A DNA stretch of 64,000 nt from Hahella sp. HNIBRBA332 (GCF_030719035.1 NZ_CP132203.1:3862501-3926500), one strand, 5' to 3'; positions 32,905-42,488 are shown, numbered from the stretch's first letter. Notes: generated by a model not told the origin, from the sequence alone. A program made the numbers and translations.

Positions 32905-35238
32905 CTAGCGCGCTAAAAGCTCCGCAAACTGCCCCGCTCCCAGAGCCGCTCCCACGATCGCCAATGCGATAATGAAACGCGCCAACGCAGGCGCAACGCC
33001 ATCCGCAGTCTGGAAACGGTCCCAGAGCCCGAGTCGTTTTTGACGCTTACGTTCAGCGCCCGGCAACAACACCGAATATTTCGCAGGAGCCCGGGAAGGT
33101 TTCGGAGCCGCTCCAATTTGCTCTCCGTGTTTCAGGCTTTGCGCCACTTTAGCCTCCGTTAACAACAACTGCTCCAACGCCGCATGCTTGAGCGCAGAAA
33201 AACAGCCGGCGGCGCTGTTTATCCAGCTATCGATGGCCTGCATCCATTCATTGATATTTTTCTTGCTGGGCGGCGGTAGCTTGAACTCGCCAAACGCTTC
33301 ACTCCAATTGGACAAGCCAAGCTTTTCACTCAACGTGGCGTCCAAATTCACCTCCACAGCCACCGCGAAATCGAGGCGCAGAATTTGATACACCTCTTCC
33401 GCCACAACCAACAAACGCTTCAATTCACGGGAACTGACATTGCGGTCCGCAGTAATGACTGCAACCACATTAGCCATCAATCCCTGCGCGTCTCTTAAAT
33501 TGGCTTCCGAGTGATCAGCGTAATGCAACATGGCCGCCAAGCCTGTCAGATATGCATCCCAGCCCCCCGGAAGCCTTTTCGCCGCAGCTCGAAACACGCT
33601 GCGGCAACGGCGGTCATGGCGACAAATCTGTTCGCGGGCGTCCTGAACTTCTTTTTCCAGCTCAGCGATAACATCCGGTAAATCCGCCCTCTTGAGTTCC
33701 TGACCACGATGGCGGATAACGCCGCCAGGGGCAGTAAAAATTTTGTCGTATACGGCCTGCAGCGAAACCCGCTCCTCTTCCAGATTGCGCAAGCGCTCCA
33801 GGTCCGCCGTCAAGGTCTCGGGATACAGGGCGTCCAGTTCAGTGTTGATGGCGCTCGTAATAGGTTTCTTGTCATATAAATCATCAACTGTCTCAGCACT
33901 GCGCACGACTGAACGCCCCAAATAGACGCCCCGGTAAACAGGGTTCAGATACGCCCGATCAAACTGACTGTCCAGTTTCAACAGAGACTCTTGAATATCC
34001 GCCGGTTCCGCCTCTTCTTCCAGACGAATCAGATGGGCGCTCATTTGCGCTTTCATCGCCGCGGGATCGGAAAATAGTTCCCAGGCCGAGCGTTCATCCA
34101 AAGGCGCCGCCACATAGACTCGCTTGGCGTTGCTCTCCCTTTCCGAGTTCTCCGGGTGCGTCGCCCACATGCGAGGCGGTTGCGCCAAAGCGGATTTAAA
34201 CACTCGATGCGTTTCCGGATTCGCCTCTGGCAGCAAAGGGGCGCAGCCATAGTCTGGTTTATCCAGTATCTTGCCAATGCTGGCGATGACGCGACTTTGC
34301 ACGGCGAAAATATCCTGCACTCCGCGCTTCTCGCTCAACTCGCCGCCGACAAACCGCAACGCGCGGTCCCAGGCTTCATCTGCGGCTTGCAATCGATGCA
34401 ATGCATGCACCAGGGCGTCGCTGCCGGTCAAAGACACCGCCACCAGGTCCGCCTGTAATTCCATTTCCCGCGACAGCGCGCGCTGCGCCATCACCACCAG
34501 ACTGAACACCGTGTCCAATAGGGATCGTATCGACCAAACGATCAAAGACAGCAGCCAACCGATCCAGGCTATACGTAAATCGAATCGGGACAGCCCGCGC
34601 AGAAAGTTATCGAACATATCCCGTTCAGCAATGATATAGGCGGCAATTTGATGCGCCACGTACACCCATCTCCCCACCGCCATTGACCGCTGGGCGAAGT
34701 GCCCGAACTCATGGGCCAGAACGGCTTTCATCTCGCCTAAAGTCAGCACGTTCACCAGCCCTAGACCGATCTCCAGATTTTTCTTGGAAGGAAATATAAG
34801 GTTGAGAATGGACAGATCGTAAAATACCGCGGCGTTGACCCGTGGCGACAAAAAAACGCGGTGTGGTCTTGGCGCACCCGCCTCGTCCGCCAGCCGATAT
34901 AAAAACTCGAATAGTCTGGGCTCTTGCTCCGGCGTAATTTCAATATCGCCGGATTCATGTCCATGTTTGACAAAAAATAACGCCTTTAGCAGAAATAGAG
35001 CCAGAAATGCGGCCAGGGCGCCGGCGACTGCGTTAAACAGCACATCGTCACCACCCAGGTAGGCGGCGTAAATACGCTTACCGGCTATCCAGCTGAACCA
35101 GCCCGCCAAGGAGAAGTAGAGTGCGACAAATAGCGCCAGTCCAGCCATGGCGAGCCAGGCTTTCTGCTTATAACCAGCAGAGGGACGAGTGAGATTCTCA
35201 GGAACTGAGGCGGGACCAGCAGGGTACATATTTTCCAT
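32905..35238 (-). CDS. Large membrane M48-family metalloprotease
   Basis: A 777-residue membrane protein of the HtpX/Ste24-type M48 peptidase family. Two transmembrane segments lie at about 27-50 and 65-92. The zinc motif HEFGH is at 176-180 in MKAVLAHEFGHFAQRS, and the third ligand Glu260 lies in SREMELQADLVAVSL. A further hydrophobic stretch lies at 222-250. Unlike HtpX (about 290 residues), it has a 430-residue extension of mostly helical, charged sequence and a final hydrophobic segment near the end (about 752-773). Such long M48 proteins are known in other proteobacteria but their role is not. It probably acts on misfolded membrane proteins or a specific substrate. Confidence 0.88.
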   Translation of the reverse strand: MENMYPAGPASVPENLTRPSAGYKQKAWLAMAGLALFVALYFSLAGWFSWIAGKRIYAAYLGGDDVLFNAVAGALAAFLALFLLKALFFVKHGHESGDIEITPEQEPRLFEFLYRLADEAGAPRPHRVFLSPRVNAAVFYDLSILNLIFPSKKNLEIGLGLVNVLTLGEMKAVLAHEFGHFAQRSMAVGRWVYVAHQIAAYIIAERDMFDNFLRGLSRFDLRIAWIGWLLSLIVWSIRSLLDTVFSLVVMAQRALSREMELQADLVAVSLTGSDALVHALHRLQAADEAWDRALRFVGGELSEKRGVQDIFAVQSRVIASIGKILDKPDYGCAPLLPEANPETHRVFKSALAQPPRMWATHPENSERESNAKRVYVAAPLDERSAWELFSDPAAMKAQMSAHLIRLEEEAEPADIQESLLKLDSQFDRAYLNPVYRGVYLGRSVVRSAETVDDLYDKKPITSAINTELDALYPETLTADLERLRNLEEERVSLQAVYDKIFTAPGGVIRHRGQELKRADLPDVIAELEKEVQDAREQICRHDRRCRSVFRAAAKRLPGGWDAYLTGLAAMLHYADHSEANLRDAQGLMANVVAVITADRNVSSRELKRLLVVAEEVYQILRLDFAVAVEVNLDATLSEKLGLSNWSEAFGEFKLPPPSKKNINEWMQAIDSWINSAAGCFSALKHAALEQLLLTEAKVAQSLKHGEQIGAAPKPSRAPAKYSVLLPGAERKRQKRLGLWDRFQTADGVAPALARFIIALAIVGAALGAGQFAELLAR

Positions 35239-35834
35239 TCACTTTGCTCCAAACAAAGTTTTTACAACAGGACGGGAACAGGAGTTCCCCTGACGACTGA
35301 AGGCGGGCTTGCAATAGCTTTATCTTGCGACTGGCGCTGGCGAACAATCCCTTGCGTTAAACTTGGATTTCGAATGGCTGGCGTATACGCAAAATCTATG
35401 GCGAAGCCGACCACCTAATATAGTCGATAGGTTCTTTTTTCGCCATTTTTATTACTCACCCCAATTTTTCAAACACTTAGGCGTCCTCAACTCAAGGTGA
35501 GAAAATATCGCAGAACCCCTACTCCTATCTGCACCAATTAATTTCGGCGTTTCACAATACGGGTGCATACTTATACGTTTCATGCATGAGACGTGTCGAA
35601 ATTTCGATTGTCTGACTCATAGGCGAGCCATTAGGCTGCTTATCACATGATGCAGTACTCGCTTCTAACGACCATGTATCATTTTCTTTAGGGATAACCT
35701 GAATCAACACTGGTTTGATTTAACGCCTTCTAATGCTGACCTGTCGGCAGTAGACGCGGCTGGTGGCTCCAGGACGGATATTTCCGGTCGCTCATAATAA
35801 ACAGTCATTCCCAACAAAGAAGGAAGACGAAACA
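35239..35834. other. Long intergenic region upstream of the peptide transporter
   Basis: 596 bp without a gene, between the divergent M48 gene and the binding-protein gene. It contains a near-perfect 18-bp palindrome (35576-35593) and a perfect 12-bp palindrome (35596-35607), described separately. The length is unusual for this compact window and fits a regulated promoter with a long leader for the transporter operon. Confidence 0.7.
35576..35607. promoter_or_regulatory. Two adjacent palindromes upstream of the transporter operon
   Basis: CGTTTCATGCATGAGACG (35576-35593) is symmetric save for one base pair. Three bases on lies the perfect palindrome TCGAAATTTCGA (35596-35607). They sit about 230-260 bp before the binding-protein ATG. 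A pair of symmetric sites in a long promoter region suggests operators for a dimeric regulator; which one is unknown. Confidence 0.42.
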
Positions 35835-37385
35835 ATGAAAAAGACTCTTGGTATCATTGCCGGGGCCGTTCTATCACTAGGCCTGGTAAACGCTAACGCC
35901 GCGACGCTCAAGCTCGCGCTGGACGCAGACCCCGTTTCACTCGATCCCCATGAACAACTTTCCGGCGGCACCTTACAGTTGTCCCACTGGTTGTTCGATC
36001 CATTGGTGCGCTGGACCAAGGACCTCTCTTTTGAACCCCGCCTGGCGGAAAAATGGGAGAGAGTCGACGACCTGACCATGCGCTTCCACCTGCGCAAAGA
36101 CGTTAAGTTCCACTCTGGAAACACATTCACCGCCAAAGATGTGAAGTGGACTTTCGATCGTCTGAAGCAGTCTCCTGACTTCAAGGGAATCTTCGAGCCA
36201 TTCGCGGACGTTAAAATCGTAGACGACTACACCGTCGATCTGGTGACCAAAGAGCCTTTTCCATTGGTGCTGAACAACGCCACCTACCTTTTCCCAATGG
36301 ACAGCGCCTTCTACAGCGGCACAGATGATAATGGTCAGCCTAAAGACCTGCTGGTGAAACACGGCAACTCTTTCGCCTCCCGCAAAGCCTCCGGCACCGG
36401 TCCTTATACTGTGTCTTATCGCGAACAGGGCGTAAAAGTTGAGTTCTCCCGCTACCCTGGCTACTGGGACAGCAAGTCTCCCGGTAATGTCGACAAAATG
36501 ATCCTGACGCCAATCAAAGAAGATCCAACTCGCGTCGCGGCGCTGCTTTCCGGCGACGTGGATTATATCGCGCCAGTACCGCCGACCGACCTCAAGCGCA
36601 TTGAGTCCGACAAGAACACCAAGCTGGTCACCATGAGCGGCACGCGCATCATCACATTCCAGATGAACCAGAATCGTCGTCCTGAGTTCAAGGATCCTCG
36701 CGTACGTCAGGCGATCAACTACGCAATTAATCAGGAAGCCATCAGCGACAAGATCATGAAAGGCTTCTCCACGCCTGCCGCTCAATTAAGCCCGAAAGGC
36801 TACCTGGGTTACAACGCGGACCTGAAGCCACGCTTTGACCTGAAAAAGGCCAAAGAGCTGATGAAAGAAGCAGGTTACGAAAAAGGTTTCTCCGTCACCA
36901 TGATGGCGCCTAATAACCGCTACGTGAATGACGAAAAAATCGCACAGGCCGCCGCCGCCATGTTGGCGAAAATCAACATCAAAGTGGACCTGAAAACCCT
37001 GCCGAAAGCGCAATACTGGCCTGAGTTCGACGCTCGTGCGGCGGACATCATGATGATCGGCTGGCACTCCGACACTGAGGACTCCAACAACTTCTACGAG
37101 TTCCTGGTGATGTGCCCGAACACCGAAACAGGCGCAGGACAGTACAACAGCGGTAACTACTGCAACCCGAAAGTGGACGAGATGGTGAAAGAGGCCAACA
37201 AGATCACTGACGCCAAGAAACGCGCAGAAATCATGCAGAACATCGAGAAGACTCTGTATGACGAAGGCGCCTTCATCCCACTGCACTGGCAGGACCTAGC
37301 CTGGGCCTCCAAAAAGAATGTCGGAGCTGAAGAAGTGTTGAACGTTATGGACTTCCCATACTTCGGCGACTTGGTGATTAAGTAA
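35835..37385 (+). CDS. Peptide ABC transporter substrate-binding protein
   Basis: A 516-residue periplasmic binding protein of the family 5 (DppA/OppA) type. A signal peptide of about 22 residues (MKKTLGIIAGAVLSLGLVNA) is followed by the family opening ALDADPVSLDPHEQLSGG, the LAEKWERVDDLTMRFHLRKDVKFHSG motif and a late TLYDEGAFIPLHW segment. The frame is open from 35763, but the ATG at 35835 has a GGAAG site and a proper signal peptide. It is first in an operon with two permeases and two ATPases. Whether it takes di-, oligo- or other peptides cannot be told. A large stem-loop follows it, which could raise its level relative to the membrane genes. Confidence 0.95.
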   Translation: MKKTLGIIAGAVLSLGLVNANAATLKLALDADPVSLDPHEQLSGGTLQLSHWLFDPLVRWTKDLSFEPRLAEKWERVDDLTMRFHLRKDVKFHSGNTFTAKDVKWTFDRLKQSPDFKGIFEPFADVKIVDDYTVDLVTKEPFPLVLNNATYLFPMDSAFYSGTDDNGQPKDLLVKHGNSFASRKASGTGPYTVSYREQGVKVEFSRYPGYWDSKSPGNVDKMILTPIKEDPTRVAALLSGDVDYIAPVPPTDLKRIESDKNTKLVTMSGTRIITFQMNQNRRPEFKDPRVRQAINYAINQEAISDKIMKGFSTPAAQLSPKGYLGYNADLKPRFDLKKAKELMKEAGYEKGFSVTMMAPNNRYVNDEKIAQAAAAMLAKINIKVDLKTLPKAQYWPEFDARAADIMMIGWHSDTEDSNNFYEFLVMCPNTETGAGQYNSGNYCNPKVDEMVKEANKITDAKKRAEIMQNIEKTLYDEGAFIPLHWQDLAWASKKNVGAEEVLNVMDFPYFGDLVIK

Positions 37386-37429
37386 GCTACTAACCAAGCT
37401 TGATTAATCCGCCATTCAGGCAAAGAATC

Positions 37430-37499
37430 AGAGCCAGATTCTGGAGGGGATCGGACAGCAGTGATGGGACTGCTGTCCGAAGGGAAAGAATCTGGCTCT
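37430..37499 (+). repeat. Bipartite perfect stem-loop after the binding-protein gene
   Basis: The outer arms AGAGCCAGATTCT (37430-37442) and AGAATCTGGCTCT (37487-37499) are exact inverted repeats of 13 bp. Inside, TCGGACAGCAGT (37451-37462) and ACTGCTGTCCGA (37469-37480) form a perfect 12-bp stem around the 6-nt loop GATGGG. An asymmetric internal loop of G- and A-rich bases separates the stems. It lies in the 141-bp gap between the binding protein and the first permease and is followed by CCTTTTAAC, so it could be a processing or partial termination site that stabilises the upstream message. Confidence 0.9.
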
Positions 37500-37526
37500 C
37501 CTTTTAACGCCTTAGGTATCTATTAG

Positions 37527-38504
37527 ATGTTGGCATTTTTAATTCGCAGAATCGCTCAGGCTGCGGTGGTGATGTTCGTCATCAGCCTGATCAGTTTCTC
37601 CATTCAAGACAATCTTGGCGACCCACTTCGTGAACTGGTGGGACAAGCCGTATCAGAACAAGAACGTAACGCTCTGCGGGAAGAAATGGGCCTCAATGAC
37701 CCCTTCCTCACCCAATACTGGCGTTTCGCAAAAAAAGCCGTTCAGGGAGATCTTGGCGACTCTTACTTTTTTAAAGAGCCCGCCTTGCAGGTTATCCTCA
37801 AGAAACTTCCCGCCACCCTGGAATTGGTATTCGGCGCTACGCTGATCATCGTCCTGTTGTCGGCGCCGCTCGGCGTGTTTTCAGCCATTCGACCGCATCA
37901 CTGGTTTTCCAAACTGGTGATGGGCGTCAGTATTATCGGGATTTCTATACCAGTATTCCTTACCGCCATACTGCTCATGTACGTCTTCGCCATCGAATTG
38001 GGACTGATGCCCTCATTTGGACGCGGCGAACTGGTCCATGTATTCGGCTATTGGGACTCAGGTTTCTTCACCTGGGATGGAATCAAACACTTGATTCTTC
38101 CTTCAGTCGCCCTGTCTTCCATCATGCTGCCATTATTTATCCGCCTCATCCGGTCGGAGATGATGGAGGTGCTGGAATCAGAATACGTGCGTTACGCCTG
38201 GGCGAAAGGTCTGAATCCGAAGCGTATTTACTTTCTGCATGCGCTTAAAAACACCATGCTGCCCGTCATTACCGTCGGCGGCGTGCAAATAGGCACCATG
38301 GTCGCTTATACGATATTGACCGAAACGGTCTTCCAATGGCCTGGCATGGGCTTCCTGTTCCTGGAAGCGGTGAACCGAGTCGATACGCCCCTGATCGTGG
38401 CCTATCTGATTGTCGTCGGCGCCATCTTTGTGATTACCAACACTATCGTGGACCTGATTTACGGACTGGTTAACCCAACCGTAAAACTGGCCGGTAAGCA
38501 ATAG
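37527..38504 (+). CDS. Peptide ABC transporter permease (DppB/OppB type)
   Basis: A 325-residue inner-membrane permease of the binding-protein-dependent transport family. It has about six transmembrane segments, the first at 8-28 (RIAQAAVVMFVISLISFSI). The DppB signature includes GDLGDSYFFKEP, and the ATPase-docking EAA loop is seen in EVLESEYVRYAWAKGLNPKR. It pairs with the DppC-type permease gene 23 bp downstream to form the transport channel. The ATG lies just past the large stem-loop, so its translation may be affected by it. Confidence 0.95.
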   Translation: MLAFLIRRIAQAAVVMFVISLISFSIQDNLGDPLRELVGQAVSEQERNALREEMGLNDPFLTQYWRFAKKAVQGDLGDSYFFKEPALQVILKKLPATLELVFGATLIIVLLSAPLGVFSAIRPHHWFSKLVMGVSIIGISIPVFLTAILLMYVFAIELGLMPSFGRGELVHVFGYWDSGFFTWDGIKHLILPSVALSSIMLPLFIRLIRSEMMEVLESEYVRYAWAKGLNPKRIYFLHALKNTMLPVITVGGVQIGTMVAYTILTETVFQWPGMGFLFLEAVNRVDTPLIVAYLIVVGAIFVITNTIVDLIYGLVNPTVKLAGKQ

Positions 38505-38527
38505 CATCAGGAAGGAGAGTAACCCTC

Positions 38528-39469
38528 ATGCAATCTAACGTTAAAGCTTCACCGAGCCGATGGGCGCAGTTTAAAGACTCTCACTTTTGGCACAGCTTCA
38601 AAAAAGACAAGATCGCGATCGTCAGTTTTACGATATTCGCATTGATTCTGTTTGCGAGTCTGCTGGCCCCCGTATTGGCGCCCTTTGATCCTTACGACCT
38701 TACCCAGGTCGACATCATGGACGCGGAAATCCCACCCAATTGGGAAGAAAACGGTGACGAACGCTTCGTTTTCGGCACCGACTCACAAGGACGCGATATG
38801 TGGAGCACCATTCTCTACGGCACTCGCATCTCGTTGATGATTGGCGTCTGCGCAGTATTGCTGCAAGCGTTTCTGGGAATTGTCATTGGCCTGATCGCCG
38901 GCTATTTCGGCGGCAAAATCGACAACTTCCTGATGCGTCTGGCGGACATTCAGTTATCGTTCTCCACGTTGATGGTGGCGATCATTGTCCTGGCCGTGTT
39001 CCAGGCCGCATTTGGCGCAGAGCTGTACCAGGAGCTGGCGTTATTCATGTTGATTATGGTTATCGGCATCGCTGAATGGCCGCAGTACGCCCGTACCGTT
39101 CGCGCGACAGTGTTGGCTGAACGTAAGAAAGAGTATGTGGACGCCGCCAGAGTCATTGGTCTGCGCTCCAATCGCATCATGTTCCGCCATATTCTGCCGA
39201 ATACGTTATCGCCAGTACTGGTCATCTCCACGGTGCAGATCGCTAACGCTATTATCTCGGAAGCGTCCCTGTCCTTCCTTGGGTTGGGTATGCCGCCTTC
39301 GAAACCGTCTCTCGGCTCCCTGATTTCCAGCGGATTTGAGTTTATTTTCTCGGGCTCCTGGTGGATCACCATCATTCCCGGCATCGTGCTGATCTGTCTT
39401 GTCCTGGTAGTGAATCTGCTGGGCGACTGGATGCGCGACGTTCTCAATCCCAAGCTTTACAAGGGCTGA
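38528..39469 (+). CDS. Peptide ABC transporter permease (DppC/OppC type)
   Basis: A 313-residue inner-membrane permease. It has the amino-terminal OppC-type cytosolic segment (WAQFKDSHFWHSFKKDK), a first transmembrane helix near 30-50 and about five more in the carboxy part. The DppC motifs FGTDSQGRDMWSTILYGTR and the EAA loop YVDAARVIGLRSNRI are present. Three bases separate it from the next gene, and 23 bp from the preceding one, so it is a core operon member. Confidence 0.95.
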   Translation: MQSNVKASPSRWAQFKDSHFWHSFKKDKIAIVSFTIFALILFASLLAPVLAPFDPYDLTQVDIMDAEIPPNWEENGDERFVFGTDSQGRDMWSTILYGTRISLMIGVCAVLLQAFLGIVIGLIAGYFGGKIDNFLMRLADIQLSFSTLMVAIIVLAVFQAAFGAELYQELALFMLIMVIGIAEWPQYARTVRATVLAERKKEYVDAARVIGLRSNRIMFRHILPNTLSPVLVISTVQIANAIISEASLSFLGLGMPPSKPSLGSLISSGFEFIFSGSWWITIIPGIVLICLVLVVNLLGDWMRDVLNPKLYKG

Positions 39470-39472
39470 TCC

Positions 39473-40471
39473 ATGGCGCTATTAGAAGTTAAAAACCTGG
39501 AAGTAAAATTTGGATTGCGCAGCGGCGCCGTGACCGCCCTGCGGGACATCAGCTTCACCGTTGACCGCGGTCAACGCCTGGGTATCGTGGGCGAATCCGG
39601 CGCCGGTAAATCCGTAGCCGCCTTCTCGATTCTTAATTTGCTGAGTCGCCCTGGCTTTATCTCAGGCGGAGAGATCAACTTCGACGGCAAAAACCTGTTG
39701 AAAATGTCTCCCGACGAGCTGCGCAACGTACGCGGCAACCGCATCAGCATGATCTTTCAGGATCCTATGATGACCCTGAATCCCGTACTGACGGTAGGCG
39801 ACCAGATGGTTGAATGCCTGCAGGCGCACACTCGCGTTTCCAAAGTCGACGCGAAAAAAATCGCCCTGGAAAAACTCAAGCTGGTGCAAATTCCTTCCCC
39901 GGAAAAGCGGCTGGACCAATATCCTCACGAGCTTTCCGGCGGTATGAAGCAACGCATCATTATCGCTATCGCTCTTTTGCTGAACCCGGACATCATCATC
40001 GCCGATGAACCGACAACCGCACTGGACGTCACCATCCAGGCGGAGATCATGGATTTGCTGCTGGAACTGTGCAAAAGCCAGAACCTGGGTCTGATTCTGA
40101 TCACTCACGACCTGGGCGTCGTTTCCCAGGTCACCCAACAGATGATCGTCATGTATGCAGGAAAAATAATCGAGCAAGGCCCGACCAAGGAAATCATCAA
40201 TGACGCTCAACACCCCTATACGCAAGGCCTGATCAACGCCCTGCCACAACAGGGCGTGCCTGGAGAACGTCTGTACCAGATTCCCGGAGCGATGCCGCCG
40301 CTGCAACGCATTCCTAGAGGATGCGCCTTCCATCCGCGCTGCGCCTACGCGCAAGAGCGATGCGAAAAGGAACAGCCGGACTTTACTATATCCGGTGGTT
40401 GCCGCGTGGCATGCCATATGGTGGAGGACATGATCAAACAGGCTAACGTCCCCGCTTCCGAAGAGAAATAG
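39473..40471 (+). CDS. Peptide ABC transporter ATPase (DppD/OppD type)
   Basis: A 332-residue ATP-binding subunit. Walker A is GESGAGKS (about 42-49), the ABC signature is LSGGMKQR and Walker B is IIIADEPTTALD. The carboxy-terminal OppD/F extension carries four cysteines in RGCAFHPRCAYAQERCEKEQ and the following CRVAC, the iron-sulfur or zinc motif of the subfamily. It forms a heterodimer with the next gene's product. Confidence 0.96.
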   Translation: MALLEVKNLEVKFGLRSGAVTALRDISFTVDRGQRLGIVGESGAGKSVAAFSILNLLSRPGFISGGEINFDGKNLLKMSPDELRNVRGNRISMIFQDPMMTLNPVLTVGDQMVECLQAHTRVSKVDAKKIALEKLKLVQIPSPEKRLDQYPHELSGGMKQRIIIAIALLLNPDIIIADEPTTALDVTIQAEIMDLLLELCKSQNLGLILITHDLGVVSQVTQQMIVMYAGKIIEQGPTKEIINDAQHPYTQGLINALPQQGVPGERLYQIPGAMPPLQRIPRGCAFHPRCAYAQERCEKEQPDFTISGGCRVACHMVEDMIKQANVPASEEK

Positions 40472-40491
40472 AATTACAAGAGTCCGGTCTT

Positions 40492-41499
40492 ATGACAGCA
40501 TTGGTGAATATAAAAAACCTGTACAAAAAGTTTCCTATACATGGCGACTGGTTGGATCAAATCAGTTTCGCCAACGGCCGCTTCCACATGAAGCGCGAAT
40601 ACGTGCACGCCATCAACGGCGTCTCTCTGGATGTTCAGAAAGGTGAGGCGTTGTGCGTGGTCGGTGAGTCCGGCTGCGGCAAGTCTACAGTCGCACGCGT
40701 CGTGATGGGACTGCTTTCTCCCAGCAGCGGAGAGATTTGCTACGAAGGTCAGCGCATCGACAATCTGTCATCCAATGAGATGATGCCCTTCCGTCGCAAG
40801 ATGCAGATGATCTTTCAGAACCCCTACGCATCACTCAATCCGCGCATGACAATCAAGCAAACGCTTGAGGAGCCGATTCGCTGGCACCAACCTAAATTAG
40901 CCAACGGAGAGCTGAAGGACAAAGTGGCGGAAGTCATGAAGTCCGTGGGCGTAGACCCTTCCTGGGGCGAGCGCTTCCCTCATGAGTTCTCCGGCGGTCA
41001 GCGCCAGCGTATCAGCATCGCGCGCGCACTGATTGTAGATCCTGAGTTTATTGTCGCCGACGAACCGATTTCCGCATTGGACGTATCGATCCAGGCGCAA
41101 GTGTTGAACCTGCTTATGGACGCTCAGGAACAACGCGGCCTCACCTATCTGTTCATCACCCACGACTTGTCCGTTGTTGAACATTTCGGCACCCGCGTCG
41201 CAGTCATGTATTTGGGATCTCTCTGCGAAGTCACCACAGCCCGCAAGCTGTTCGCGGCCCCTCGGCACCCTTACACCCAGGCTCTGCTCAGCGCCATTCC
41301 TCGACTGGAAGACGAGAAGCCTGACTTTATCCGCCTCAAAGGCGAAGTGCCCACCCCGGTAAACCTGCCCTCAGGCTGTGTATTTCATGGCCGCTGCCCT
41401 CTCGCCAACGATCGCTGCAAACGTGAAGTCCCCGTATTAAGGGAGGTAGACGGAACACAGGTGGCATGTCATGCTGTTGAAGAAGGCCGGCTAGATTAG
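40492..41499 (+). CDS. Peptide ABC transporter ATPase (DppF/OppF type)
   Basis: A 335-residue ATP-binding subunit and partner of the preceding one. Walker A is GESGCGKS, the signature is FSGGQRQR and Walker B is FIVADEPISALD. The OppF/DppF carboxy extension has SGCVFHGRCPLANDRCKRE and VACH. It is the fifth gene of the transporter operon. The intrinsic terminator that follows overlaps its last codons, which leaves the LysR gene 50 bp on to be read by its own promoter or by readthrough. Confidence 0.96.
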   Translation: MTALVNIKNLYKKFPIHGDWLDQISFANGRFHMKREYVHAINGVSLDVQKGEALCVVGESGCGKSTVARVVMGLLSPSSGEICYEGQRIDNLSSNEMMPFRRKMQMIFQNPYASLNPRMTIKQTLEEPIRWHQPKLANGELKDKVAEVMKSVGVDPSWGERFPHEFSGGQRQRISIARALIVDPEFIVADEPISALDVSIQAQVLNLLMDAQEQRGLTYLFITHDLSVVEHFGTRVAVMYLGSLCEVTTARKLFAAPRHPYTQALLSAIPRLEDEKPDFIRLKGEVPTPVNLPSGCVFHGRCPLANDRCKREVPVLREVDGTQVACHAVEEGRLD

Positions 41500-41511
41500 C
41501 CGGCTTTTTTA
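41485..41511 (+). terminator. Terminator embedded in the end of the last transporter gene
   Basis: The stem GCCGGCTA with TAGCCGGC, loop GAT, is followed by TTTTTT at about 41505-41510. The left arm covers the final codons of the ATPase gene and includes its stop codon. It closes the transporter operon just before the LysR gene. Confidence 0.85.
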
Positions 41512-41549
41512 ACCACCCTAACAATAAAATCATAGCGGACTGTAGATCT

Positions 41550-42488
41550 GTGGAAATTCGTTGGCTTGAAGACTTCATAGCTCTCGCTAAAACCCGGCAC
41601 TTTTCACGCGCCGCGGATGAGCAGAATGTGACGCAGCCGACATTTAGCCGTCGGATAAAACTTCTGGAAGAAGAAATGGGCGTACAGCTGGTCGACAGGA
41701 ACACCCTGCCGCTTTCGCTGACGCCAGCAGGCGAGTTGTTTCTTGACGCCGCTGACAAAATCACCCGCATCCTCAGGGATACGCGGGAAGAATGCCACGC
41801 GATTCGCGAAGAACAATCAAGCCGGCTGGTTTTTGCCACGACGCAAACGCTCTACCTTTCCTTTTATAAGGCGTGGCTGGAGCCATTCAGCCGCTCGCTG
41901 GATATTGCACTGGACTTGAATCTCCACTCGACCGCCTGGACCGTTCGCGACTTTTCCCACGCCTTAATGGAACAACAATGCGATATCATGCTGTGCTACT
42001 GGCACCCAAGCATCGAGCTGTTGGCGGATGCATCGCCCAATGTATTTGAATACGTAAAGATCGCTGGAGAACGGCTGTTACCATGCAGTTCCGTGGACGA
42101 GTCCGGCGCGCCCAAATTTGTTTTGCCCGGGCATAAAAGAAGACCTATTCCTTTTATCGACTATCATGACAATGCCTTCCTCAAACCAGTTGTGCATCAT
42201 ACGATCACACACTCACAGAACGATCTGCACTTAGTGACCGTTAACAAGAACTTCCATTCTGTCAGCGTCAAAGCCATGATTCGGGAAGGTTTCGGCGTGG
42301 GCTGGATTCCATTCAGGCTGGCGCAGGAAAGCATTCGTTACGGAAGAATGAAACCAGCCGGGGATGAGCGCTACTACACTGACTTGGAGGTGCGTTTTTA
42401 CCGTAAGCGAGATAATAAGCACCCTGGTCTGGAGAAGTTATGGAACAAGTTAAAAGAGCATACGGAAGCCAACGTTAGCGTGGCTTAG
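41550..42488 (+). CDS. LysR-family transcriptional regulator
   Basis: A 312-residue LysR regulator. The winged helix-turn-helix at 1-60 reads MEIRWLEDFIALAKTRHFSR followed by AADEQNVTQPTFSRRIKLLE, and the effector-binding domain fills the rest. The start is a GTG at 41550 with no strong ribosome site. It lies downstream of the peptide transporter operon, in the same direction, and may regulate it. This is inference from neighbourhood only. Confidence 0.93.
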   Translation: MEIRWLEDFIALAKTRHFSRAADEQNVTQPTFSRRIKLLEEEMGVQLVDRNTLPLSLTPAGELFLDAADKITRILRDTREECHAIREEQSSRLVFATTQTLYLSFYKAWLEPFSRSLDIALDLNLHSTAWTVRDFSHALMEQQCDIMLCYWHPSIELLADASPNVFEYVKIAGERLLPCSSVDESGAPKFVLPGHKRRPIPFIDYHDNAFLKPVVHHTITHSQNDLHLVTVNKNFHSVSVKAMIREGFGVGWIPFRLAQESIRYGRMKPAGDERYYTDLEVRFYRKRDNKHPGLEKLWNKLKEHTEANVSVA

